Part shown: one piece after another, positions 19,164 to 27,080 of the stretch
Layout: the number at the start of each line of letters is the position of its first letter
How positions within the stretch are numbered: the first letter of the stretch is position 1
Source: Streptomyces avermitilis MA-4680 = NBRC 14893
Lineage (GTDB): Bacteria; Actinomycetota; Actinomycetes; Streptomycetales; Streptomycetaceae
Direction of reading: 5' to 3'
Length of the DNA stretch: 64,000 bases
Assembly: GCF_000009765.2 (NCBI RefSeq)
Contig: NC_003155.5
Span: 8,618,001-8,682,000, forward strand
Translations under genes and position numbers: made by a program
The notes under the pieces: generated by a model
Told to the model about the DNA's origin: nothing
The model's database searches: none
The model's input: only the letters and a program-made list of their open reading frames with translations

Positions 19164-19427
19164 ATGTCCCTGCACGCAGACCCCCACCTCGCGCTTGTCC
19201 GGCCGGTCCAGCCGCTGACCCCAGAAGGGTGTCAGGAGTGTCTGCTGCTCGGCTCCCCGTGGGTCCACCTGAGGCTCTGCCTGACCTGCGGGCACGTCGG
19301 CTGCTGTGACTCCTCGCCGAACAAGCACGCGCGTAGGCACGCGGCTGCCGACGCCCATCCGATCGTGCAGTCGTTCCAGCCCGGCGAGGATTGGCGCTGG
19401 TGCTACGTCCACGAGGCGTTCGTCTGA
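19164..19427 (+). CDS. Small UBP-type zinc-finger protein
   Basis: 87 residues, almost entirely one zf-UBP domain: GCQECLLLGSPWVHLRLC, then the core LTCGHVGCCDSSPNKHARRHA and a late His-Pro. In eukaryotes this fold binds the free C-terminus of ubiquitin. Bacterial stand-alone versions are common in actinobacteria and have no known partner. ATG chosen because GAAGGG lies eight bases upstream; a GTG at 19155, overlapping the thioredoxin stop, is the alternative. Its stop overlaps the next start by one base (TGATG), so it is part of the chaperone operon. Confidence 0.85.
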   Translation: MSLHADPHLALVRPVQPLTPEGCQECLLLGSPWVHLRLCLTCGHVGCCDSSPNKHARRHAAADAHPIVQSFQPGEDWRWCYVHEAFV

Positions 19428-21241
19428 TGTCCGGCGACCAGCCGCTGCCGGGCGAAGAACCGGTGCCGGAGGAAGCGGACGAGGCCGTCTTCTTGGAGAC
19501 CCCGGACATCTACGGCGCGTATCCGCGCCTTACGGAGGACCAGATAGCACGTCTGGCGGAGCACGGGCAACGCCGGAGCATGGCTCCGAACGACGTGCTG
19601 ATCCGGGAGGGGGAGCGCTGCGAGACGCTCTTCGTCGTGCTCAGCGGTTCCGTCGCCGTCGTCGAGGACCACGGCACTCCCGAGGAACACGTGCTGCGCG
19701 TGCACGGCCCCGGTCGCTTCATCGGCGAACTCGGGCTGCTGTACGGACAGGTGGCCTTCTACACCGCTGTCGCCAGGGAGCCGGGCGAGGTCCTCGTCGT
19801 CTCCTTGGACCAGTTGCGCCGCCTGGTGTCCCAGGACTCCACCCTCGGGGACCTCGTGCTGCGCGCCTGTCTGGGCCGTCGCGCGTTGCTCGTCGGACAG
19901 GGCGCCGGCTTCCGCATCATCGGCTCGCGCTACTCGCCCGACACCCGGCGGCTGCGCGAGTTCGCCGTCCGCAACCGGCTGCCCCACCGCTGGATCGACC
20001 TGGAGACCGACGAGGAGGCCGAGGACCTGCTGCGCCGCTTCGGCGTCGGCCCGGAGGAGACACCGCTCGTCATCTGGCGGGACACCACCCTGTTGCGCAA
20101 CCCCAGCAACGCGGAACTGGCCCGGCTCATCGGCCTGCCGTCACTCCCCGCCGGAAACCGTCACGGCGACGTCCTCATCGTCGGCTCCGGACCCGGCGGC
20201 CTCGCTGCCGCGGTGTACGCCGCCTCCGAGGGCCTGAGCACCACCGTGGTGGAGGCGATGGCCACCGGCGGCCAGGCCGGCACGTCGTCCCGCATCGAGA
20301 ATCTGCTCGGCTTCCCCGCCGGCATCTCAGGCGCCGAACTCACCGAACGGGCCGTGCTCCAGGCCGACAAGTTCGGCGCCAGGATCAGCATTCCGGTGGA
20401 GGCGAGCGGTCTCCATCCCAAGGACGAGGACCACTACGTGGTGGCGTTCGCCGACGGCAGCGAGATCGCCGCCCGCGCCGTCGTCCTGGCCACGGGTGCC
20501 CGCTACCGCCGGCTCCAGGTGCCCGGCATCGAACGCCTGGAGGGAACGAGCGTCCACTACTCGGCGACCGTCTACGAGGCCCAGCAGTGCCGCACCGACC
20601 CGGTGGCCGTCGTCGGCGGAGGCAACTCGGCGGGCCAGGCGGTGCTGTTCCTCGCCGGGTACGCGCCGAAGGTGCACCTGCTGGTCCGCGGACCCAGCCT
20701 TGAGGCCAACATGTCCCGCTACCTGGTCGACCAGGTAGAGCGCCATCCGCGGGTGGAGGTCATGCTGCACACCGAGGTCACCGAGGTCATCGGCCAGGAG
20801 GTGCTGGAGGAGCTCGACGTGGTCGACAACCGCACGGGCGGGCACCGCCGACTCGCGGTACGGGGCCTGTTCGTCTTCACCGGCGCCGACCCCCACACCG
20901 AGTGGCTCGCCGGCATCATCGCCCTCGACTCCCGTGGCTTCGTCCTCACCGGCCCGGAGGCCCAGGAAGCCTGCGCCCACCCCGAGGTGTGGCACGGCCG
21001 CGGGCGCTCGTGCATGACCCTGGAGACCAGCCTGCCCGGGGTCTTCGCGGTAGGGGACGTCCGTAGCGGCTCGGTGAAGCGGGTGGCCTCGGCGGCCGGT
21101 GAGGGCGCGATGGCCATCCACTTCGTGCACCGGCACCTGGGGCACTCGGCCGCACCCGGTCCCACGGGCACGTCCGCTGCCGCGGGCGGCTCGGACGTCT
21201 CCCCACGCATACGTCACAAGGAGTCCGCATGGCTCGCATGA
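19427..21241 (+). CDS. Cyclic-nucleotide-domain / glutaredoxin-like / thioredoxin-reductase-like fusion flavoprotein
   Basis: 604 residues in three parts. Residues ~35-150 form a cyclic-nucleotide-binding-type domain (MAPNDVLIREGERCETLFVVLSG, later GRFIGELGLLYG). Residues ~160-240 resemble a glutaredoxin fold, but the CXXC position reads SRYSPDT and has no cysteine. From ~250 on is a two-dinucleotide-domain oxidoreductase with FAD motif GSGPGG and NAD(P) motif GGGNSAG, ending GVFAVGDVRSGSVKRVASAAGEG as in thioredoxin reductases. The redox pair CATC is replaced by YSATVYEAQQC, so it cannot reduce thioredoxin by the usual dithiol relay. It may be a flavin-dependent sensor or reductase for the zinc-ribbon thioredoxin upstream; this is inference. 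The start overlaps the preceding stop by one base. Confidence 0.88.
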   Translation: MSGDQPLPGEEPVPEEADEAVFLETPDIYGAYPRLTEDQIARLAEHGQRRSMAPNDVLIREGERCETLFVVLSGSVAVVEDHGTPEEHVLRVHGPGRFIGELGLLYGQVAFYTAVAREPGEVLVVSLDQLRRLVSQDSTLGDLVLRACLGRRALLVGQGAGFRIIGSRYSPDTRRLREFAVRNRLPHRWIDLETDEEAEDLLRRFGVGPEETPLVIWRDTTLLRNPSNAELARLIGLPSLPAGNRHGDVLIVGSGPGGLAAAVYAASEGLSTTVVEAMATGGQAGTSSRIENLLGFPAGISGAELTERAVLQADKFGARISIPVEASGLHPKDEDHYVVAFADGSEIAARAVVLATGARYRRLQVPGIERLEGTSVHYSATVYEAQQCRTDPVAVVGGGNSAGQAVLFLAGYAPKVHLLVRGPSLEANMSRYLVDQVERHPRVEVMLHTEVTEVIGQEVLEELDVVDNRTGGHRRLAVRGLFVFTGADPHTEWLAGIIALDSRGFVLTGPEAQEACAHPEVWHGRGRSCMTLETSLPGVFAVGDVRSGSVKRVASAAGEGAMAIHFVHRHLGHSAAPGPTGTSAAAGGSDVSPRIRHKESAWLA

Positions 21242-21617
21242 CGAATGGCGGGCGATGAGGTCACGCCCACCCCTCTCGATCCCCTGGTCGAGCTCGACGA
21301 ACTGCAAGGACATCGCCGTCGAGGCCAACGGTCCCGAACTCGTGGTCACCGGAGACATCAAGGAGCGGGAGCGCAAGGGCGTCCTGCCCGGCAGCACCCG
21401 CCACGTCGGAGCCTTCGAGTACCGCTTGCGGCTGCCCGGAGAGTTGGCCACCCACAAGATCAAGGCCGACATGCAGGACGGAGTGCTCGGCATCACCGTC
21501 CCCAAGGGCGAAGCCGCCGGGCCCCGCCGGGTCCAGATCAGTGAGTCCGGCGAGGGCGCGCGCGAAGACGCCGCCCGGAGCGGCGCAGCGGCGGGCGGCG
21601 GGACCACCGCCGCCTGA
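21229..21617 (+). pseudogene. Small heat-shock protein Hsp20, internally deleted and frame-broken
   Basis: A perfect AAGGAG site (21218-21223) leads into an ATG at 21229 inside the previous gene's end, but this frame stops after nine codons (MARMTNGGR). In the next frame, bases 21245-21305 encode TPLDPLVELDELQ, an Hsp20 N-terminal arm. At 21306 the sequence jumps, in a third frame, to KDIAVEANGPELVVTG, the middle of the alpha-crystallin domain, and continues to the normal C-terminus (KADMQDGVLGITVPKGEA). About 50-60 residues of the N-arm and first beta strands are missing. A shorter frame from 21255 (ATG giving MRSRPPLS) could still make a truncated alpha-crystallin half, but its ribosome site is poor. 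It was the last gene of the chaperone operon. Confidence 0.8.
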
Positions 21618-21797
21618 GACCCCACCGAGCCGGCGGTGCCGGACCGGTGTCTGTCACCGCTGCCGTCGCGACGGGGGCGACGGCCTGCACGGTGCGGTTG
21701 GTCGGCATGGTCTCGACGCACACGGTCAGAGCCCGGGCTACCGACCGATCATGGCCCGATCGCCCACCGCATGCGCCCGGCCGCATCCACCTCCGGA

Positions 21798-22105
21798 TCC
21801 GAAACCCCCGACGCACAGCGCTACTTGTGGACCGGGCGTGCCGTCACCCGGCACCGCGGCGGCTGGGGGGAACTCGGCAAGACCTTCGCCATCTGCCTCG
21901 GCCGCGAGATCCGCCACGCCCCACCGCCTCGTCTACGCCGACGGCCTCGACCTCACCAATGTCTCCGCCGCCACCCACATCGGCATGGGCTGCCGCGTCT
22001 GCGAATGCCTCGGCTGCCTCCAGCGTGCCGCACCACCTCTCGGCCACCCGCTGCGGATCGACCAGGACCTGACCGGCTCTCGTCCTCTCGCGCGGCATCA
22101 GAAAA
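21798..22105 (+). pseudogene. C-terminal fragment of an XRE-family regulator (ScfR/RamB type, DUF2083), frameshifted
   Basis: Bases 21816-21923 encode RYLWTGRAVTRHRGGWG and GKTFAICLGREIRHA. At about 21920 one extra C (CACGCCCCACCG) shifts the frame, after which HRLVYADGLDL, ATHIGMGCRVCECLGC and QRAAPPLGHPL follow. Together these are the last ~100 residues of a short-chain-fatty-acid regulator family that normally has an N-terminal helix-turn-helix and ~470 residues. The rest of the gene is absent; bases 21618-21797 show no recognisable coding. The Cys cluster of the C-terminus is retained. Confidence 0.65.
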
Positions 22106-22231
22106 GTCAGCAACGGTGTGAGTCCTCGAACACCTGGCGACAGCTGACCGAACATGCGAAAAGATGTAATCTCCGAAGACCGCCCTTGACCTGCAATAGC
22201 AGGCAGGGAGCCTAAGTCCGGGAGTACCTCC

Positions 22232-22651
22232 ATGCTGCGTACCATGTTCAAGTCCAAGATCCACCGAGCCACCGTCACCCAGGCCGACCTGCACTACGTC
22301 GGATCCGTCACCATCGACGCCGATCTTCTGGACGCCGCCGATCTGCTGCCCGGCGAGTTGGTTCATATCGTCGACATCACCAACGGTGCCCGCCTGGAGA
22401 CGTACGTCATCGAGGGCGAGCGTGGCTCCGGAGTCGTCGGGATCAACGGGGCGGCGGCCCATCTCGTCCACCCCGGCGACCTGGTGATCATCATCAGCTA
22501 CGCTCAGGTTTCCGACGCCGAGGCGAGGGCACTGCGGCCGAGGGTCGTGCACGTGGACCGCGACAACCGCGTCGTGGCCCTGGGCGCGGACCCGGCCGAG
22601 CCGGTACCGGGCTCGGACCAGGCGCGCAGCCCGCAGGCCGTCACCGCCTGA
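22232..22651 (+). CDS. panD: Aspartate 1-decarboxylase proenzyme
   Basis: 139 residues. PanD makes beta-alanine from aspartate for pantothenate and CoA synthesis. The self-cleavage site is visible as HYVGSVTID with G24-S25, which becomes the pyruvoyl group; K9 (MFKSKIHRA) and the conserved NGARLETYVIEGERGSG follow. The C-terminal extension after residue ~115 (VVALGADPAEPVP...) is typical of actinobacteria. A GGGAGTACCTCC site precedes the ATG. Just upstream, TTGACC and a small dyad CCTGC-AATA-GCAGG (22190-22203) may be promoter elements. The gene is not with panB/panC here. Confidence 0.95.
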   Translation: MLRTMFKSKIHRATVTQADLHYVGSVTIDADLLDAADLLPGELVHIVDITNGARLETYVIEGERGSGVVGINGAAAHLVHPGDLVIIISYAQVSDAEARALRPRVVHVDRDNRVVALGADPAEPVPGSDQARSPQAVTA

Positions 22652-22687
22652 ACTCCAGACTCAGGCGCGGGAATCCGAGGAGCATCC

Positions 22688-23032
22688 ATGAGCGACATCG
22701 AGATCCGCGACGACCGGACGGCGGGCCGTCTCGAGGCGTACGCCGGGGACGAAGTGGTGGGCCACATCGAGTACTTCGTCCTGGAGACGCCGCGGCGCGC
22801 GCTCGTCCCGGTCCACACCATCGTGGAGCCGGCGCACGAGGGCCAGGGCATCGCGGGCTCCCTCGCCCGTGAGCTGTACGGCATCGCCGCCCGCGAGAGC
22901 GTCGTGGTGGCTCCCCTGTGCCCGTACGTCGTGAAGTGGGCGGCGCGCCACCCCGAGGAGGCGCCGGCCGCGGATCCGGAGCTCCTGGCGGCGGCGAAGG
23001 CGTGGCTCGTGGCGCACCCCGGACGGTTCTGA
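22688..23032 (+). CDS. GNAT-type N-acetyltransferase, YjdJ-like small form
   Basis: 114 residues. A minimal GNAT fold: IRDDRTAGRLEAYAGDEVVGHIEYFVL, then the acetyl-CoA pyrophosphate loop EPAHEGQGIAGSLARELY (Q/R-X-X-G-X-G/A), and the CXXYV segment APLCPYVVKWAARHPE. This resembles E. coli YjdJ / human GTLF3B-type proteins, for which no substrate is established. It begins 36 bases after panD and its stop overlaps the start of the racemase-like gene (TGATG), suggesting one transcript. The ATG follows GGAGCATCC. Confidence 0.88.
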   Translation: MSDIEIRDDRTAGRLEAYAGDEVVGHIEYFVLETPRRALVPVHTIVEPAHEGQGIAGSLARELYGIAARESVVVAPLCPYVVKWAARHPEEAPAADPELLAAAKAWLVAHPGRF

Positions 23033-23742
23033 TGACGTCGCGGGGCGGCGTGGGGGCGCCGCACGCCACGCTCGCCCTGCTGCACACGTCCCCCGCCCAC
23101 GTCCCCGTGTTCGACGCGCTGCGCGACGAGGGGCACCCGGGGCTGGAACTGACCCACTTGGTGGCCGGGGAACTGCTCGCCCGCGCCCGTGCCGAAGGCC
23201 CCGAAGCCGTGGCCGGCGAGGTGAGGGCGGCGCTGGACAGGGCGGTCGCGGCCGGAGCGGGCGCCGTGCTGTGCACCTGCTCGACCATCGGAGCGGTCGC
23301 CGAGGCGGCCATCGCCGACGTGCCCGTACTCCGGGTGGACCGCCCGATGGCGGCCGCGGCGGTGGCGGCCGGCCCGCGGATCGTCGTGGTCGCCACGGTG
23401 GAGAGCACCTTGGAGCCGACGGTCGCCCTGGTCGAGGAGGAGGCCGCCGGGCGCCCCGTCGACCTCCGGACCCTGCTCGTGGCCGACGCCTGGGCCCGCT
23501 TCGAGGCGGGCGACACCGTCGGCTACGTCCGTGCGGTGGCCGAGGCGGCCGACACGGTCGCCGACGCCGACGCGATCGTCCTCGCCCAGGCCTCCATGGC
23601 CCCGGCCCAGCACCTGACCACGACCACCGTCCCGGTCCTGTCGAGCCCCCGGCCGGGCCTCGCCGCGGGGGCGGCCGCGGCGCGCTCGGGTCAGGGCCCG
23701 TCCCAGGCCCACCTGGGCCCGCGTCGTCGCGCGACAGGGTGA
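23032..23742 (+). CDS. Aspartate/glutamate racemase-superfamily protein
   Basis: 236 residues. The first catalytic cysteine sits in VLCTCSTIGAVAEAA. The second position reads IVLAQASMAPA, with Ala where racemases have Cys, so the protein is more likely a decarboxylase-, isomerase- or hydrolase-like member, or a non-racemising relative. The fold signature LALLHTSPAHVPVF at the N-terminus and the internal repeat (VPVLRVDRPM / VPVLSSPRPGL) agree with the Asp/Glu racemase family. Its ATG overlaps the stop of the acetyltransferase by one base, so the two are translationally coupled. The last ~25 residues are Arg/Gly-rich and probably disordered. Confidence 0.78.
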   Translation: MTSRGGVGAPHATLALLHTSPAHVPVFDALRDEGHPGLELTHLVAGELLARARAEGPEAVAGEVRAALDRAVAAGAGAVLCTCSTIGAVAEAAIADVPVLRVDRPMAAAAVAAGPRIVVVATVESTLEPTVALVEEEAAGRPVDLRTLLVADAWARFEAGDTVGYVRAVAEAADTVADADAIVLAQASMAPAQHLTTTTVPVLSSPRPGLAAGAAAARSGQGPSQAHLGPRRRATG

Positions 23743-23812
23743 CTGAGCGAGCGGGCGGCGGGTACGTGGGGGAGGAGTCCAGAGCCGACGTACCGAAGGG
23801 CTGGAGGACACC

Positions 23813-24034
23813 ATGACCCATCCGCACCCCGATCCCGTACCGCCGGGTCCCACCCCCGGACCGGGACCCGGACCCGGCCCGGCGCCGTTCCCCGACCCCA
23901 GCCCGCTGCCGACCCCCACTCCGGACCCGGCCCCGAGCCCGGAGCCGTCTCCGATCCCGGAGCCGTCCCCGATCCCGAAGCCGCCGGGCCCGGACCCGGT
24001 GCCGGAGCCCGAACCGGGGCCGCCGCTCTCCTGA
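23813..24034 (+). CDS. Small proline-rich repetitive protein
   Basis: 73 residues, about 45 per cent proline, made of PGP, PDP, PSP and PEP units: PVPPGPTPGPGPG, then PSPIPEPSPIPKPPGPDP. There is no signal peptide and no cysteine. The ATG is preceded by a strong site, CTGGAGGACACC, which favours real translation over the Gly/Ser-rich antisense frame. The net charge is negative. No family is recognised and no function can be given; such chains form extended polyproline helices. The composition could also arise by slippage in G/C repeats. Confidence 0.55.
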   Translation: MTHPHPDPVPPGPTPGPGPGPGPAPFPDPSPLPTPTPDPAPSPEPSPIPEPSPIPKPPGPDPVPEPEPGPPLS

Positions 24035-24146
24035 ACGCCGCGCACCGGGTGACGCCGTCAGGGCGGCCCACCGGTCCCCCGGCGAACCGCCCTCGGGCGA
24101 CGGCGCCGCGGGCACCGTCACCCGGGCGGCACCACGGCACCGTCAC

Positions 24147-25586
24147 CTACGCGGTGACCTCCGACCGGTCCCCGCCCCACAGCGTGTGGAACGAGCCCTC
24201 CCGGTCCGTGCGGCGATAGGTGTGCGCCCCGAAGAAGTCCCGCTGCCCCTGGGTGAGGGCGGCGGGCAGGCGCTCGGCGCGCAGGGCGTCGTAGTAGGCG
24301 AGGGCCGCGGCGAACCCCGGGGTCGGTACGCCCTGGCGGGTCGCCGCGATCAGCACCTCGCGCCAGTCGTCCTGCGCCGCCGCGATCTCCTGCGCGAACG
24401 TGTCGTCGGACAGCAGGCTCGGCAGGTCCGCACGCGCGTCGTACGCCTCCCGGATGCGGTCCAGGAAGGCGGCGCGGATGATGCACCCGCCCCGCCAGAT
24501 CGACGCGATCTTCCCCAGGTCGATGTTCCAGTCGTACTCGTCGCTGCCCGCCGCGATCTCGTGGAAGCCCTGCGTGTACGAGACGATCTTCGAGGCGTAC
24601 AGCGCCTGCTCGACGCGGTCGGCGAAGGCCGCCGCCTCCGACTCGCCGAGCGGAGCCGCCTTCGGCCCGGCCAGCCCGCGCGAGGCCTCCCGCAGCTCCT
24701 GGTGGCCGGACAGGGAGCGGGCGAACACGGCCTCCGCGATGCCCGACACCGGCACGCCCAGGTCGAGCGCGATCTGGACCGTCCAGCGGCCCGTGCCCTT
24801 CTGTTCCGCCTGGTCCTGGACCACGTCCACGAACGGCTTGCCGGTCGCCGCGTCCACGTGGGACAGGACCTCCGCCGTGATCTCGATCAGGTAGGAGTCG
24901 AGGCGGCCCGTGTTCCAGGTCCGGAAGATGTCCGCGATCTGCGCGGGCGTGTAGCCGGCGACGTCGCGCAGCAGCTGGTACGCCTCGCCGATCAGCTGCA
25001 TGTCCGCGTACTCGATGCCGTTGTGCACCATCTTCACGAAGTGCCCGGCACCGTCCGGACCGACGTGCGTCACGCACGGCGCCCCGTCGGCCGCCTTCGC
25101 GGAGATCTTCTCCAGCATGGGCCCGAGGGAGTCGTACGACTCGGGCGAGCCGCCCGGCATGATGCTCGGCCCGTGCAGCGCGCCCTCCTCGCCGCCGGAG
25201 ATGCCGGTGCCGACGAAGTGGATGTCCTGCTCGCGCAGCTCGCGCTCCCGGCGCCGGGTGTCCGCGAAGTGTGCGTTGCCACCGTCGATGATCATGTCGC
25301 CGGGCTCCAGGAGCGGGGCGAACTCCTCGATCACCGCGTCGGTGGGCGCGCCCGCCTTCACCATGATCACCAGGCGCCTGGGCCGCTCCAGCGCCGCCAC
25401 GAAGTCCTTCGCGGTCTCGGCCGGCACGAAGTCGCCCTCGTGGCCGAACTCCTCCACGAGGTCACGCGTCCGCGACGCGGTCCGGTTGTGCACCGCGACC
25501 GTATAGCCGTTGCGCGCGAAGTTGCGGGCGAGGTTGCGGCCCATGACCGCGAGACCAGTGACGCCGATCTGGGCTGTTGTGCTCAT
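24147..25586 (-). CDS. gnd: 6-phosphogluconate dehydrogenase, decarboxylating
   Basis: 479 residues. The NADP-binding motif is IGVTGLAVMGRNLARNFARNG at the N-terminus. The substrate-binding signature IIDGGNAHFADTRRRE and the catalytic GTGISGGEEGALHGPSIMPGG follow. H and K of the active site lie in GAGHFVKMVHNGIEYADMQ, and the large all-helical C-terminal domain is complete (YDWNIDLGKIASIWRGGCIIRA). It converts 6-phosphogluconate to ribulose 5-phosphate in the oxidative pentose phosphate pathway. The ATG at 25586 is preceded by TTAGGAGCCC. Two palindromic repeats lie directly upstream and may control it. Confidence 0.96.
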   Translation of the reverse strand: MSTTAQIGVTGLAVMGRNLARNFARNGYTVAVHNRTASRTRDLVEEFGHEGDFVPAETAKDFVAALERPRRLVIMVKAGAPTDAVIEEFAPLLEPGDMIIDGGNAHFADTRRRERELREQDIHFVGTGISGGEEGALHGPSIMPGGSPESYDSLGPMLEKISAKAADGAPCVTHVGPDGAGHFVKMVHNGIEYADMQLIGEAYQLLRDVAGYTPAQIADIFRTWNTGRLDSYLIEITAEVLSHVDAATGKPFVDVVQDQAEQKGTGRWTVQIALDLGVPVSGIAEAVFARSLSGHQELREASRGLAGPKAAPLGESEAAAFADRVEQALYASKIVSYTQGFHEIAAGSDEYDWNIDLGKIASIWRGGCIIRAAFLDRIREAYDARADLPSLLSDDTFAQEIAAAQDDWREVLIAATRQGVPTPGFAAALAYYDALRAERLPAALTQGQRDFFGAHTYRRTDREGSFHTLWGGDRSEVTA

Positions 25587-25603
25587 ACCGTGGGCTCCTA
25601 AGA

Positions 25604-25642
25604 GGTCCTGAGGTAGGTCCTTGGAGGACCTGAAGTAGGTCC
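25604..25642 (-). promoter_or_regulatory. Two tandem 17-base palindromes immediately upstream of gnd
   Basis: GGACCTGAAGTAGGTCC (25626-25642; GGACCT-N5-AGGTCC, perfect) and GGTCCTGAGGTAGGTCC (25604-25620, two changes) are spaced by five bases, giving a 22-base period (two helical turns). They end 18 bases before the gnd ATG, placing them in the leader or at the promoter. No other gene-like signal is visible in 25645-25904. Confidence 0.55.
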
Positions 25643-25904
25643 GTGCATCGGTGGTGCCGGTCGTGCTCGCCAGTATTGTCCCGTTGACCATCCTGACGTG
25701 CCGGTTCGCCGATCGCACATCCGGGTCTCCCGGACCGCCCGCGACCGGGACGGCCCGCGTGTACCGGCCCGTATACGGCCGTGCGGACAACCGAAGGGCG
25801 ATTCCTGGTCACTTGGCGGGATGGAGCGGCCGATTGCCGCCTTGTCCTGGCCTGTTCGCAGCGTTTACTTTTGCCGCTCCTGACGCATGTCTAGGGGGTC
25901 CCCC

Positions 25905-27080
25905 ATGGCCGTACGCGGCCGGCACCGCCGGTATCAGCCGAACAGGATCAACCGCGCCTCGCTCACCGTCACGGCGGGCGGAGCGGGCATGGCGATTCCG
26001 CTCATGGGCACCGGCGTCGCCCACGCCGCCGATGCGGACACCTGGAACAAGGTCGCGGCCTGCGAATCCAGCGACAACTGGAGCATCAACACCGGAAACG
26101 GCTACTACGGAGGACTTCAGTTCACGCAGTCCACGTGGGAGGCGTACGGCGGCAAGGTCTACGCGCAGCGCGCGGATCTGGCCACCAGGGACCAGCAGAT
26201 CGCCGTGGCCGAGAAGGTCCTCGAGGGGCAGGGCCCGGGCGCCTGGCCGGTGTGCTCGGTCCGCGCGGGCCTCACCCGGGGCGGCGGCACGCCGGACATC
26301 GACCCGTCCGGCAGCGCGACACACACGGCGGACCGGAGCACCAAGCGGACCGTCCGTGATGTGAAGCCACAGACGACACCGCAGTCGCAGGCGGGCACCG
26401 CCGAGATGTACACCGTCCTGCACGGCGACACGCTCTCCGGGATCGCCGACTCCCGGCACGTCCGGGGCGGTTGGGAGCAGCTCTACGCCGCCAACCGGGG
26501 GACCATCGGCGCCGACCCGGACCTGATCCTTCCGGGCCAGCGGCTGCATCTGCGCGCCAAGGCCACGACCCGCACCGACGACGCCTCCACGTCGACCCAC
26601 AAGTCGTCGACGTCCTCCTCCAAGTCCTCGACGGAGAAGGCGTCCTCGGACAGGACCGAGAAGGCGACCACGAGCCACTCCCTCGTCGCCCCGGTGAACG
26701 CCGGGACGGGGACGCAATACCATGCGGCGGGTTCGTCCTGGTCGAAGGGCTATCACACCGGCGTCGACTTCCCCGTGCCCACGGGCACCTCCGTGAAGGC
26801 GGTCGCGGCGGGGCACGTCGTCAGCGCCGGCTGGGGCGGCTCCTTCGGCTACCAGGTGGTGCTCCGGCACGCCGACGGCCGTTACACGCAGTACGCCCAT
26901 CTGTCGGCCATCTCCGTGAAGGCCGGGCAGAGCGTGACGGCCGACCAGCGTATCGGCCGCTCGGGGTCCACGGGCAACAGCACGGGCCCGCATCTGCACT
27001 TCGAGGTGCGGACGGGGCCCGGCTTCGGCAGTGACGTCGATCCGGTCGCCTATCTGAGGGCGGGCGGCGTCAGGATCTGA
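25905..27080 (+). CDS. Secreted cell-wall hydrolase: Rpf-like transglycosylase, LysM and M23 peptidase
   Basis: 391 residues. A basic N-terminus and a hydrophobic segment end at GVAHA|AD (signal cleavage near residue 42). The resuscitation-promoting-factor transglycosylase domain follows with the catalytic Glu in KVAACESSDNW and the fold motif GLQFTQSTWEAYGG. A LysM domain is at about residues 165-215 (MYTVLHGDTLSGIA). A Ser/Thr/Lys linker of ~50 residues leads to an M23 endopeptidase (YHTGVDFPVPTG, HLHFEV), with zinc ligands H, D and H visible. It should cut both glycan strands and peptide crosslinks of peptidoglycan, acting outside the membrane. The ATG at 25905 is preceded by AGGGGG. The 3' end overlaps the convergent transporter gene by 11 bases. 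Confidence 0.93.
   Translation: MAVRGRHRRYQPNRINRASLTVTAGGAGMAIPLMGTGVAHAADADTWNKVAACESSDNWSINTGNGYYGGLQFTQSTWEAYGGKVYAQRADLATRDQQIAVAEKVLEGQGPGAWPVCSVRAGLTRGGGTPDIDPSGSATHTADRSTKRTVRDVKPQTTPQSQAGTAEMYTVLHGDTLSGIADSRHVRGGWEQLYAANRGTIGADPDLILPGQRLHLRAKATTRTDDASTSTHKSSTSSSKSSTEKASSDRTEKATTSHSLVAPVNAGTGTQYHAAGSSWSKGYHTGVDFPVPTGTSVKAVAAGHVVSAGWGGSFGYQVVLRHADGRYTQYAHLSAISVKAGQSVTADQRIGRSGSTGNSTGPHLHFEVRTGPGFGSDVDPVAYLRAGGVRI

Noticed and set aside
22504..24045. Gly/Ser-rich minus-strand protein (GSGXG repeats) opposite the proline-rich ORF
   Set aside because: Its repeats are just the complement of the PXP codons and it runs antisense to panD's end and two well-supported genes; no ribosome site.
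25645..25904. c-di-AMP (ydaO-type) riboswitch upstream of the Rpf/M23 gene
   Set aside because: Such riboswitches precede rpf genes in Streptomyces, but I could not match the conserved helices in this gap.
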